Assembly: GCF_004331035.1 (NCBI RefSeq)
Contig: NZ_SJNT01000003.1
Span: 124,001-188,000 of the forward strand
Direction of reading: 5' to 3'
DNA: 64,000 nt
From: Acinetobacter sp. ANC 4910
GTDB lineage: Bacteria > Pseudomonadota > Gammaproteobacteria > Pseudomonadales > Moraxellaceae
The position numbers and the translations under genes are program-made. Under the pieces are notes generated by a model. That model had not been told where the DNA came from, did no database searches, and saw nothing but the letters and a program-made list of their open reading frames with translations. Positions 8,697-16,754 of the stretch are shown here, piece after piece. Within the stretch, counting starts at the first letter, position 1, and each line of letters begins with the position of its first letter.

Positions 8697-9556
8697 GATT
8701 TAACGCTGTAGTTGATCGCTCCACACGCTTGTAGCTGTTTAAAACCCAATCCGCCTTTGTGCCAGTTGTGTTTTTGGGCAAGTTCAAAAATAGGCATATA
8801 TACTTCACGCCCTACAATTTGTCGGGCATCTTCTGCACCAAACGTAAAGTGGTCATGTATGCCATGCCCCATTGTCGGACTGAGCTTTCTTATTGTCGCA
8901 CCAAACTCTGACCACCAATGGTTTAGCCAAAGCATGTGGCGTGCAACGGCATCTATATTTTTTGCATTTGTATGTTGGTTTTTGTCTGCTTGGCTAAACA
9001 TAGCAACCAAGTGATGTACATATTCCACGGCGACAGGTATTGTTTCAAATGGAATATCTTCAATATGCTGAACGTTGAATCTTTGATGTACTAATTTATA
9101 GGCTTCGCTAAAGTTAAGATGTTTGGTTTTTGCCACCAACATATTTACAGCATCGTTGAGTGGTGAGCGATCTGACTTATGTGTTTTCGCTAAGATGTCT
9201 TGGCGGTGGAAATAGCAGTCTTCGAGTTGTTCAAATACTTCCCATGCTTGGTCTGTATCGAGCATTTTTGCATGACGGGCTGCACCGCGTTCTGTCCATA
9301 GCACTAAATGTTTAGCATTTTGACTAACTATCTTGAAGCTAGTTACTGCTTTTTTGAAGTTTCTTAATTCTTCTCCAATTAACTTAAAAAAATGCTTACC
9401 TTCAACAAAGTGTTTTAAGTTTCTCGAATGATTTTGTTGAATACGTATAGTTTCTGTTCCATAAAAACTTGCAAGCATTTCGGTTGTAACTACTGGAACA
9501 GACTTGAAATTTACAACTGCTATTTCTGTCGTATTGATTTGTGCTAGACTTGACAT
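8693..9556 (-). CDS. P22-like antirepressor (ORF6N plus P22AR_C domains)
   Basis: 287 residues. Residues about 15-100 are an ORF6N DNA-binding domain (VTTEMLASFYGTETIRIQQN, HFFKLIGEELRNFKK). Residues about 175-265 resemble the P22 antirepressor C-terminal domain (RHMLWLNHWWSEFGATIRKL with HGIHDHFTFGAEDARQI). In P22, Ant blocks the c2 repressor and is held off by Arc and Mnt. Here a divergent Arc-like gene lies 161 bp upstream, so the pair looks like an immI module. Its location between terL and the gpW/portal genes is unusual, since immI in P22 lies near the tail genes. The likely target is the CI protein encoded at 19889. Confidence 0.82.
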   Translation of the reverse strand: MSSLAQINTTEIAVVNFKSVPVVTTEMLASFYGTETIRIQQNHSRNLKHFVEGKHFFKLIGEELRNFKKAVTSFKIVSQNAKHLVLWTERGAARHAKMLDTDQAWEVFEQLEDCYFHRQDILAKTHKSDRSPLNDAVNMLVAKTKHLNFSEAYKLVHQRFNVQHIEDIPFETIPVAVEYVHHLVAMFSQADKNQHTNAKNIDAVARHMLWLNHWWSEFGATIRKLSPTMGHGIHDHFTFGAEDARQIVGREVYMPIFELAQKHNWHKGGLGFKQLQACGAINYSVKS

Positions 9557-9623
9557 GTCTATATCTCCATTGATTTAGGCACGGGCCTCGTTTTCTTTCC
9601 ACGGACAGCGAGGCTTTTTATTG

Positions 9624-9674
9624 AATTTACAATTTCCTGTAAATTGGTTCAAATCTAAACCATTGTGGTTCAAA
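9624..9674. promoter_or_regulatory. Operator region between antirepressor and Arc genes
   Basis: Holds a perfect inverted repeat AATTTACA-N6-TGTAAATT (9624-9645), then two direct repeats TGGTTCAAA at 9645-9653 and 9666-9674, exactly 21 bp (two helical turns) apart, and an AACCA-TTG-TGGTT dyad at 9658-9670. This density of symmetric sites between a ribbon-helix-helix gene and the antirepressor it should control fits Arc-type operators. The assignment of each site to a protein is inferred. Confidence 0.6.
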
Positions 9675-9717
9675 GGTCAATGTGTTATTTTATTTGTATC
9701 AACTTTGGAGATAAATC

Positions 9718-10200
9718 ATGTCAGAAGATGCTCAACTTAAACTTAGAGTTACTCAAGAGTTAAAAGAGTACATCGAAGAACAAGCTAAAAATAACCATCG
9801 GACTATTAATGGTGAAGTAGTTTATCGACTTGAACAATCAAAATGGATTAATAAGGAGTTAATAGAAGCAAAAGCACATGAATTTGCCTGTATCTTAGCT
9901 TCAGCCCTAATTCAAGACCCTGAAGTGGAAATACATGGAACAGTACACGGCTTTAGACAACCAACAATTAAAGGTGTTGAGCAAGCATTTGAACTTTTTT
10001 TATATAGAGATCCCAGCAATAGAAAAAATCTTGGCGTAGAAAAAATTGAAGATGGTATAAGATTTTTTAGTGACAGTGCAGAATATATAATTAAGAACAA
10101 TAATGCTTTTCCTGATGGTGCTTACACAATCAATCACTTAAGTAGAATATTAGAAAAACTATACTTCCTGCCTATGCTACGAAGTAGTATTAATGACTAA
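9718..10200 (+). CDS. Arc/Mnt-type ribbon-helix-helix repressor
   Basis: 160 residues. Residues about 5-50 (AQLKLRVTQELKEYIEEQAK, then NNHRTINGEVVYRLEQS) match the Arc fold: one beta strand with polar DNA-contact residues, then two helices. P22 Arc has 53 residues, so about 110 further residues here form an extra C-terminal domain of unknown role. Start ATG follows GGAGATAA. The gene is divergent from the antirepressor across a repeat-rich operator region, which supports repression of ant. It is the only rightward gene in the late half of the prophage. Confidence 0.78.
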   Translation: MSEDAQLKLRVTQELKEYIEEQAKNNHRTINGEVVYRLEQSKWINKELIEAKAHEFACILASALIQDPEVEIHGTVHGFRQPTIKGVEQAFELFLYRDPSNRKNLGVEKIEDGIRFFSDSAEYIIKNNNAFPDGAYTINHLSRILEKLYFLPMLRSSIND

Positions 10201-10243
10201 TTCACTATTTCTTATAAGTAGTCATGTAAAAGAATGAAAGTTG

Positions 10244-10282
10244 ATCTCCCCTGATCTCGCAGAGTAATCTAAAGGGGGAGAT
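10244..10282. other. Large hairpin after the Arc-like gene
   Basis: ATCTCCCC at 10244-10251 pairs perfectly with GGGGAGAT at 10275-10282 around a 23-base loop. No T-run follows, so it is not a classical terminator; it may be a structured 3' end or a bidirectional stop between convergent genes. Confidence 0.4.
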
Positions 10283-10382
10283 ATCGTTCACACGAAGATA
10301 ATCTAAGATTTGTAATGTGAAAAACTACTATATTATTTATGAAAAATTTAAATAAAAGAATAAAATTGGCTTATTTTGAATA

Positions 10383-11099
10383 TTAATTTAAATCATGGAT
10401 TTTAGAAATTAAGTCATTTGCTCTTCTTTTTATAGGAGCATATTCATCACCCGCCATCGATAAAATTTCTTCTACTATAGAAACCAGATCAGTAGTCATT
10501 ATACTTTTACGTTTTTCACTCAAAGTCAATTCCAACACATTTACCAAATAATCTAATCCTTTCTTTACTCGAAACTCATATTTCATTTTTTTGCTGATAC
10601 TGATCATTAGTTTAATTTGACTTATACTAAGTGAATAAATTTGATCACTTTTATATTCATTAAATTTCGCTAAATAAAATTGATACTGAAGTTCATTAAC
10701 TTCGAACCACAAACTTTTACTCTCTTCCCGCCAAATATCTTTAATTTCTTGACCAATGCTACCCTCTAACTCAATTTTCTTTTGTCTGAATTCTTTTTCT
10801 ACATAATTTTTCAGAGTCTGAATTTCTTTTTCTTGGTTTTTAAAATTAGTAAACCAGTTGTAACCGACTAATAAAACTACTATTCCAAGGACTCCGCCTA
10901 ATGACCAATAAACCGTAGAAAGAAACTTATCTTGATAACTTTTCATCACTTCAACTTGAGCTTTTAAAACTTCAATTTGCAAGTTTGCCGCTTCTAAGTT
11001 TTTCTTAAGTAAAGCGTTATCTACTTCTGCTCCATAAGCCGTAGCACAGCAGCATAAAAGTAAAGTGAAGATAATTTTGTACATTATAAGGTAAGCCAT
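10383..11099 (-). CDS. Membrane-anchored coiled-coil protein of unknown function
   Basis: 238 residues, or 233 if it starts at the second Met (MYKIIFTLLL). An N-terminal signal-like segment ends near CCCATAYGAEV, then a short periplasmic coiled coil (about 25-55, LLKKNLEAANLQIEVLKAQV), one transmembrane helix (about 62-84, YWSLGGVLGIVVLLVGY) and a long cytoplasmic helical region. The body is more AT-rich than the flanking phage head genes. I do not recognise the family. Membrane anchoring plus location in an immunity-type cassette suggests a lysogenic conversion or superinfection exclusion gene; that is an inference. Confidence 0.65.
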   Translation of the reverse strand: MAYLIMYKIIFTLLLCCCATAYGAEVDNALLKKNLEAANLQIEVLKAQVEVMKSYQDKFLSTVYWSLGGVLGIVVLLVGYNWFTNFKNQEKEIQTLKNYVEKEFRQKKIELEGSIGQEIKDIWREESKSLWFEVNELQYQFYLAKFNEYKSDQIYSLSISQIKLMISISKKMKYEFRVKKGLDYLVNVLELTLSEKRKSIMTTDLVSIVEEILSMAGDEYAPIKRRANDLISKIHDLN

Positions 11100-11161
11100 C
11101 TAAGCCAATGTTATTGCAGACATAAATACACCATTTGGCTCAAAAATTCTACTCAGACCTC

Positions 11162-11308
11162 TTACCACCAACGTATTACTTCCAACAATCGAGCCAAAGA
11201 ATAAATAAAAGCGACCCAGACCATCGAATAGAACATCAATCGTAACGATTTATATTTAGCAAATAACTCCATCACTTTATCTACCTTCAAATTTAGATTA
11301 AAATTCAT
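11162..11308 (-). CDS. Tiny membrane protein, MNFNLNL family, copy 2
   Basis: 48-residue ORF starting MNFNLNLKVDKVMELFAKYK, with a hydrophobic middle (about 24-42) and ending in VIRWW. AAGGA lies about 11 bases before ATG. It is paralogous to the ORF at 8373-8546 over the first 13 codons and over about 45 bp of leader DNA, while the C-terminal parts differ. It would be first in the transcript that continues into the coiled-coil membrane gene. Confidence 0.55.
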   Translation of the reverse strand: MNFNLNLKVDKVMELFAKYKSLRLMFYSMVWVAFIYSLARLLEVIRWW

Positions 11309-11346
11309 CTATGTTCTGATCCTTATTGTTGTTAAGGGTTGGAAAC

Positions 11347-11380
11347 AAAAAAGCCAAGAACTGCGAATTCTTGGCTTTTT
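11347..11380. terminator. Bidirectional terminator between terL and the accessory cassette
   Basis: Ten-base-pair stem AAGCCAAGAA/TTCTTGGCTT with A-run before and T-run after, so it can stop transcription in either direction. It separates terL from the downstream cassette in the leftward late operon. Confidence 0.8.
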
Positions 11381-11430
11381 GCTATCTAAGCGAAAACCAT
11401 TGGTCTAGCCTAGAAAAAACAAATCAATTT

Positions 11431-11450
11431 TTCCTTATTCAGTTTTTCAC
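11431..11450 (-). repeat. 20-bp late-region repeat, copy 3
   Basis: GTGAAAAACTGAATAAGGAA on the minus strand, starting directly after the terL stop codon. 19 of 20 bases match copies 1 and 2. Confidence 0.75.
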
Positions 11451-13424
11451 TTACTTCCTATTCCCAAACACCTTCTTCTTTTTAACAACCGTAGTCGATT
11501 TTTCTACAGTTGAGCTAGTCCGCTTACGCACAACAACTTTGGCAACATTTTTCACTTGTGGAGGCTCTTGTTCTTTTGGTGCTTCAACATCCTGCTGCTG
11601 CAATCGCTCAGAAATCCGCTTCAGGTTTGGCTGCATAATTTTTAATGCCGCCAAAGCATAAACACGACAATCCAAGCCCTCGTTCCGTGCACGATCTGGT
11701 TTATGCCATTCACGTATCGGCTGACCTTTGATATATCTCAGTACCAATTTTTCCGCAGTAATTTGCTTATACCATTCAGTCTCACGTTGAATTGGGAAAT
11801 GACAATAACCAGGACCACCTTTGTCTAAGGTTAAACGGCGAGATACCACCAGTTTGGCTTCATCCGTTCCCACAATAAACAGGTCAATTTTACGCTTATC
11901 CTTACCTGACTGTTTACGTTGCGGGCTTTGCACAATTGGCAATCCCCAGCCACCACGCCCCTTAATCGCAAACAATTTCCTATTTCGACGGCTCTTCACA
12001 TACTCATAAGCTGCTTGGGTATAACCATTGGTACCCCCTGTATCTAAACAAGCAGATGAAATACTCAGTTGAGCCCCAGACTCATGCATGTAAGTTTCTT
12101 CCAAAACATCGTCCAAGTCTTGCCAAACTTCATCACCGAGTGGATCACCCCATAACACCCGATAATCAATGGACCAACTTTCCTCACCCACACCCCATGC
12201 GACAATCTCGAGCTCTAGCCGATCCATCTGCATATCAATACCACAAGTGAGATAGACCCCACCCACGGGTACAGTGGCTTTATATTCTTCTGCTCGGGCT
12301 TGCAAAGACTCAGAATCTACCTTATCTGCATTTTCCTCAAAAGTTTCCCCTAAGGACACATTCACAAATACCTGCAAATCATCCAGTGCCAACTTATCCA
12401 AGTAAGACTGCACAATATCTGACATCTTACGAAAGGTAGACAGCATCTCTGGTGCATGAAAACTAATATGCCCTTTAAATGGCAATTCAGCTTTCCATCC
12501 GTGACCTAGTTTTTCAGCATTGCGAATGGCAGCAATCCGTTCACCATCAGACCACACCTCATTACAACATTCACAACGATAACCTGCGGTCTCGGTTAAG
12601 TGTTGTTGATCAACATCTTCGCGTGCATCTTGAATATTGGTAGATCTGCGACCATCCCACCACACATTTTCCCATTTCAGGTATTGAGCTTCACCACACT
12701 TAGGACATGGCACATAATAGCGGCGACGATCCCCGCGATAATAAGCTGATTCAACCCGACTGGCACCTTTAACTGTAGGTGTACTGGATTCGGTTCTTAA
12801 GGCTTGATCACCAAAAGTTGCAGAACGCTGGGCCAATAATTCAATTGGATCTCCCTCGGCTGTTGCCTCCATTCCATCAATTTCATCAGCATGGGTAATA
12901 GGTGCAGATCTTGACCGTAAAGTCTTAGGAGATCCCGCCCATGAAAACATCAGCCAGCCACCAATATAGGAAATCATACGGCTGTTATTCACACCATCAC
13001 GGCTGCGAGGCTTTGCCATCTTTTGGGCAATCGATTTATTCGCTTCAATCATTGGACGAAGCTTGGTTTCTAGGAAGGTCTGAACATCACCTTGAGTCGG
13101 TTGCACGAAGATCTGTGATTTGGGTTCATGTGCAATAAAATAACCGGTGGCACATTGCTGAATGGTGGTTTTCCCAAGCTGTGCCCCAGTCATGTAAGTA
13201 ATACGGCGAACTCCATATTCTTTGATGGCATCAATCATGCCTCGTTGATAGGGTGCATTATCAAAATTAATCGGACCTGGTATCGCATTCCCCACAGGGA
13301 TCTTAATGTTTTTCTCTGCCCATTCACTTGGCTTGATTTCTGCAGGCGGGACAAGATGAGACATTGAACGCTTCAATGCATCAATCACTGAATAAAAATT
13401 ACTGAATATGGATAAATCAGACAT
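11451..13424 (-). CDS. Terminase large subunit, lambda gpA family
   Basis: 657 residues from the preferred start MSDLSIF, whose ATG overlaps the terS stop by 8 bp; an upstream Met at 13448 is possible. The protein packages DNA and cuts cos ends. Seen: Walker A-like MTGAQLGKTT near residue 85, Walker B-like THADEID near 180, two zinc-knuckle pairs (CPKCG and CECC) near 245-285, and nuclease-domain acidic motifs (CLDTGGTNGYTQAAYEYVKS and NEGLDCRVYALAA). Lambda gpA has 641 residues. The C-terminus ends in a Lys/Arg/Val tail. Order terS-terL is as in lambda, but a 2.7-kb cassette follows before gpW. Confidence 0.94.
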   Translation of the reverse strand: MSDLSIFSNFYSVIDALKRSMSHLVPPAEIKPSEWAEKNIKIPVGNAIPGPINFDNAPYQRGMIDAIKEYGVRRITYMTGAQLGKTTIQQCATGYFIAHEPKSQIFVQPTQGDVQTFLETKLRPMIEANKSIAQKMAKPRSRDGVNNSRMISYIGGWLMFSWAGSPKTLRSRSAPITHADEIDGMEATAEGDPIELLAQRSATFGDQALRTESSTPTVKGASRVESAYYRGDRRRYYVPCPKCGEAQYLKWENVWWDGRRSTNIQDAREDVDQQHLTETAGYRCECCNEVWSDGERIAAIRNAEKLGHGWKAELPFKGHISFHAPEMLSTFRKMSDIVQSYLDKLALDDLQVFVNVSLGETFEENADKVDSESLQARAEEYKATVPVGGVYLTCGIDMQMDRLELEIVAWGVGEESWSIDYRVLWGDPLGDEVWQDLDDVLEETYMHESGAQLSISSACLDTGGTNGYTQAAYEYVKSRRNRKLFAIKGRGGWGLPIVQSPQRKQSGKDKRKIDLFIVGTDEAKLVVSRRLTLDKGGPGYCHFPIQRETEWYKQITAEKLVLRYIKGQPIREWHKPDRARNEGLDCRVYALAALKIMQPNLKRISERLQQQDVEAPKEQEPPQVKNVAKVVVRKRTSSTVEKSTTVVKKKKVFGNRK

Positions 13425-13920
13425 CTTCATCTTCCTCGAATTCAGCATCTGCCGCTGACTCTAAAGCAAGTACGATTTCTGCCTTAAGTTTTTCCTTAAA
13501 GACACGTGCATCAGTTTCACCGAGTAGTTGTAGGACTGCACGCTGTGGGATATTCATCATGTTTGAACGGATGGTACCGAAGACTATAGATTGAGCACGT
13601 TCAAATTCAGCGATCAAGGCAACTTCACCTTTTTTTTCGGCTAGCTCTAACTCAGCCAATTCTGTTTCTGCTTTGGCTTTTCTTATTTTTAAAAGATTGA
13701 TGTCATCAGGGATTTCACCTGTAGCTTCATCGGCTGCCTTATCTTGTAACCACTTGGCAATATGCGCTGTATTAAACTGCCATTCTTGCCCTTTTCCACG
13801 CCCTCGGACTACAACTGGACAGTCCTGACGAACCCAAGAATCAATCGTGGTTAAGGCAACTCCAAAAACGTCTGAAAGCCCCGTCCTATTTACGATCTGA
13901 CCCTTTTTTGAATCCGCCAT
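13417..13920 (-). CDS. Terminase small subunit, Nu1-like
   Basis: 167 residues. The N-terminal winged-helix DNA-binding domain is clear (NRTGLSDVFGVALTTIDSWV, then WQFNTAHIAKWL). A long charged helix at about 75-105 (IRKAKAETELAELELAEKKG) follows, then a C-terminal helical region ending in a run of acidic residues. This is the layout of lambda Nu1, which binds the cosB sites. The cos candidate lies just upstream. Confidence 0.9.
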   Translation of the reverse strand: MADSKKGQIVNRTGLSDVFGVALTTIDSWVRQDCPVVVRGRGKGQEWQFNTAHIAKWLQDKAADEATGEIPDDINLLKIRKAKAETELAELELAEKKGEVALIAEFERAQSIVFGTIRSNMMNIPQRAVLQLLGETDARVFKEKLKAEIVLALESAADAEFEEDEDV

Positions 13921-13995
13921 TTAAACTCAATTTCCAACCCATTTTTTATGTGAGATATAGTAGTTTGGTGCGATTTTAAAATTCACGCAGATATG

Positions 13996-14036
13996 GAATC
14001 CTGCGAGGTCTTTGCCCCCGCAAGCGGTGCCCCCCA
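13996..14036. other. Candidate cos site
   Basis: On the minus strand this 41-bp stretch contains GGGGGCAAAGACCTCGCAGG, strikingly similar to the lambda cosN core GGGCGGCGACCTCGCGGG (the shared part is GACCTCGC). It is a GC-rich island in AT-rich DNA, between the lysozyme gene and terS, exactly where lambda has cos. It implies a cohesive-end genome. The nick positions cannot be set from sequence alone. Confidence 0.6.
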
Positions 14037-14067
14037 GAAAGTACCTACAGAAATGATTTTTATCACT

Positions 14068-14517
14068 TTAATATCCACTCTTAATCACCCATTTGCCTGT
14101 ACGCATTTGCTCTGAGTGGCGCTTGGCGCGTTGCGGTGTCTGCTTTGCCCAGAGTGAGTTGAGCATGCCTTTGGCCGCATCTGTGTAGCGACCAGTACGC
14201 ACCATCTCTAGCGTATTTTTAAAGCCAAGCAATCCATCTGTTCCCATTTGGAACGCCATAGACAGCAATACGCCACGGCGGGCTTCATCAAGCTCCTTGA
14301 CCCATGGCAATTTACGCTCAAGCTCACTCAGTTTCTTCTGAATGTCATTGCTGAGTAGATAGGCTGATTCTTCTGTAGTGATGCCACCGCCCTTGCGTGC
14401 ATCAATTAAACGACCGACACCAATGGTCGAATAACCCAAATGATCTTTATATTCGGTAAGGACTTCGCCTTCTTCCCCACGCAATAGGCGTGTGATGTTG
14501 GATGTAAAGTCTGTCAT
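14068..14517 (-). CDS. Phage endolysin, T4-type lysozyme (GH24)
   Basis: 149-residue muramidase that degrades peptidoglycan at lysis. The GH24 catalytic triad is complete with T4 spacing: Glu16, Asp25 and Thr31 in the segment GEEGEVLTEYKDHLGYSTIG. No signal peptide, so it needs the holin encoded just upstream. The start overlaps the holin stop by 4 bp. No Rz/Rz1 pair is visible between this gene and the cos candidate. Confidence 0.92.
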   Translation of the reverse strand: MTDFTSNITRLLRGEEGEVLTEYKDHLGYSTIGVGRLIDARKGGGITTEESAYLLSNDIQKKLSELERKLPWVKELDEARRGVLLSMAFQMGTDGLLGFKNTLEMVRTGRYTDAAKGMLNSLWAKQTPQRAKRHSEQMRTGKWVIKSGY

Positions 14518-14885
14518 TTCTTACGCCCTTTGCTTAACCAGTCTTTGAACATGTCCAATAAGTAATTAAAAAAGCCGACCTCTTTCCAAGCACCAGACTT
14601 CACCCATTGGAATAGCTCTTGGAACATCAAACCGCCGAGTGCACCTGTTAGAAAACCAATACCACCAGCATGTTCTGGTGCAAGCTTGGTGAAGTACATA
14701 ATCAAGAGCGTAAGATAATGTGCTGTAAATGCACCTGACAGTAAAAACACGGCGTAGTCTTTGGGTGTTTTAAGCTGTTCTTTGTTGTATCGAGTTGCCA
14801 CCGCTGCCCCCATCATTCCTGCAACAAAATATTGAAGTTCGCTCAAATATTTCATTGCAGCTGCTAACCAGTCTGGAAATGACAT
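14514..14885 (-). CDS. Putative holin
   Basis: 123-residue protein with three hydrophobic segments (about 17-32, 45-65 and 73-92) and a basic C-terminus (DWLSKGRKK). Gene order holin-endolysin with a 4-bp overlap and the size support a class I-like holin that releases the lysozyme to the periplasm. The exact family is not recognised. Confidence 0.72.
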   Translation of the reverse strand: MSFPDWLAAAMKYLSELQYFVAGMMGAAVATRYNKEQLKTPKDYAVFLLSGAFTAHYLTLLIMYFTKLAPEHAGGIGFLTGALGGLMFQELFQWVKSGAWKEVGFFNYLLDMFKDWLSKGRKK

Positions 14886-14945
14886 TCTTATTGGTCTCTA
14901 GATTTGTGAATATATTGCGTATTGTTGTTCTAACTGCAGTGTATT

Positions 14946-14965
14946 TTCATTATTCACTTTTTCAC
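14946..14965 (-). repeat. 20-bp late-region repeat, copy 4
   Basis: GTGAAAAAGTGAATAATGAA on the minus strand, one mismatch from copies 1 and 2. It lies between the terminator of the EVE/DUF3883 gene and the holin gene, so again at a module border. Confidence 0.65.
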
Positions 14966-14998
14966 ATAACCCACTCTGTTGCACGAACTGCCGGCAAT

Positions 14999-15022
14999 AA
15001 AAAAGCCCACCTTTTGATGAGC
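14999..15022 (-). terminator. Terminator after the EVE/DUF3883 gene
   Basis: Leftward hairpin GCTCATC-AAAA-GGTGGGC (two G-U pairs) followed by six T. It isolates the upstream moron-like gene from the lysis genes. Confidence 0.7.
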
Positions 15023-15074
15023 TTTTCAATCAACCTAGTGCAACAATTGCGCTTCGGTCATTTCTATATTCTTC

Positions 15075-16631
15075 TTAAAATTTATAAAAATAAGAAATCT
15101 CTTTAAGCTTGTTTGTATCTAATACCCATGGATCGTGAATAATAATCTCACCCGATTTATGATTTATTTTCTCATCATCCACCTTAACCGAATGTACTAC
15201 ACATAAGATCACTCTATTATCTGGATTTGTATGCAACTGAACCTCATTGTAAGTCAAAATTACAGATGATCCATCTGACTGTGTGCCTTTCACCTCAACA
15301 AAATACTCTTTTCCATCTTTATAAGCTTTCATATCGAATGGAGAATTTCCGCAAATATTCTGTCCATTTTCATGAGTAGTTCTTACGTCGTAGCCTTTTT
15401 CAGTTAAAGCTTGTTCTGCCCTTTGCATAGCATATTTTTCGACAGCAACGCGAATCAATGCATTACTTTGAAAACCAGCTCCATTACTATTTGTTCTAAA
15501 TTGCCCATTATAAGCATTCTGTTCTGCACGCTCTTGGTCAGACTTAATAAATGGACCAGTGTATGTATTCACATAATCTATCGCTTGACTAATCCATTTG
15601 TTTTTCACATCAAATAAATCTTTTAATTTTTTATTCTTATCATAAACATAGAAGCTATTTGATTGACCTGGATTACCTCCTTTTTTACCCATAATTCCAT
15701 GACCAATTTTATATACACGCTTATCTACTGGTAAGAGATATGCATCTTCCGTATTCGCTTTAATAAAATATATATCCTGATCTACACCTTGAATTTGTCT
15801 ATCAATTTTCTGATGCTCTCTGTACACCATAGCGTTCTTATACCACCCAACAATCACAGCAGAAGAATTAATTGCATCTTTTGTCGAGTTATGATGCGAC
15901 AATATTTTCGGCAATGTTGAAAAGAAAATTACTAAAACATTGTCTAAATTTTCTAAATCTTTTTTACTTGGATCAATTCTTTCAAGGTTCACCTTTCCTG
16001 AATTCATCGATGGTTGATAATAGCCATATACTTTTCCATTAACATCTAGAAAATTGCAGGCTTCGTAACCTGTATTCTCATCATTAAAACTCCCACCTCC
16101 AATTGGTAAATCTCCATCAAATGCACCTTGGTAATACTCCATAAAACCAATACGAGCAAATAGTACTGACTGTTTAATTGGCTTTACTTCTAATACTTTT
16201 CTTGAATTTATAACTTGCAAAATGCTATCAGCTACATCATCTGGGATTTGATTACCACTACTACCAGGAGTCCAGGTTGAAACTTCACTTCCATACCTTA
16301 TATCTAGCTCATCTTCTTCAATTAATGGCTGTGAACTAAGAAACTCAAAATTTAAATCAACATTAGGCAAGGTCTTTCCTTCTTTTGCCTTTTCAGGATC
16401 CCAATGTAGTTCTGGTCTTAAGTTATCAAATGTCCCATAACCTATGATTCCTTTAGGTTCTTCGCCTAATTTCATCATTAAAAATCGATCACCATCCTTG
16501 AGTCCATTTACCTTGCCTCCTGTAGACCAATTTCGCTTTACAATTTTTCCTTCTTTTAATTCTTGAATCTGATTTGCCAAATCTGGCCAATTCCATCTTT
16601 TAGGATTCCAAATAAATAAAAACGTAGACAT
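15075..16631 (-). CDS. EVE-like reader fused to DUF3883 nuclease-like domain (candidate defence moron)
   Basis: 518 residues. Residues about 1-100 (FLFIWNPKRWNWPDLANQIQ, then GDRFLMMKLGEEPKGIIGYG) have the pattern of EVE/PUA-like modified-base readers. The middle (about 150-335) is a conserved-looking domain (YYQGAFDGDLPIGGGSFND, VGWYKNAMVYR, GGNPGQSNSFYVY) that I associate with restriction-type proteins but cannot name. Residues about 390-500 are DUF3883, with Asp433, Glu446 and Lys448 in PFD...FVEVKG fitting a PD-(D/E)XK nuclease core. The gene has its own upstream AT-rich region with promoter-like hexamers and its own terminator, and sits between early regulation and lysis genes. A type IV-like restriction of modified phage DNA is the inferred role. 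Confidence 0.75.
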   Translation of the reverse strand: MSTFLFIWNPKRWNWPDLANQIQELKEGKIVKRNWSTGGKVNGLKDGDRFLMMKLGEEPKGIIGYGTFDNLRPELHWDPEKAKEGKTLPNVDLNFEFLSSQPLIEEDELDIRYGSEVSTWTPGSSGNQIPDDVADSILQVINSRKVLEVKPIKQSVLFARIGFMEYYQGAFDGDLPIGGGSFNDENTGYEACNFLDVNGKVYGYYQPSMNSGKVNLERIDPSKKDLENLDNVLVIFFSTLPKILSHHNSTKDAINSSAVIVGWYKNAMVYREHQKIDRQIQGVDQDIYFIKANTEDAYLLPVDKRVYKIGHGIMGKKGGNPGQSNSFYVYDKNKKLKDLFDVKNKWISQAIDYVNTYTGPFIKSDQERAEQNAYNGQFRTNSNGAGFQSNALIRVAVEKYAMQRAEQALTEKGYDVRTTHENGQNICGNSPFDMKAYKDGKEYFVEVKGTQSDGSSVILTYNEVQLHTNPDNRVILCVVHSVKVDDEKINHKSGEIIIHDPWVLDTNKLKEISYFYKF

Positions 16632-16754
16632 ACCAATCTCTTATAATCATAAAGTCGATTCATATTAATGGATTCATACGTTTAAACAACAGATAGGTAT
16701 CTAAAATAAATCTTTTTTTACAATTAGTTAAAACCAACTTTCTAGCGAGCACCT

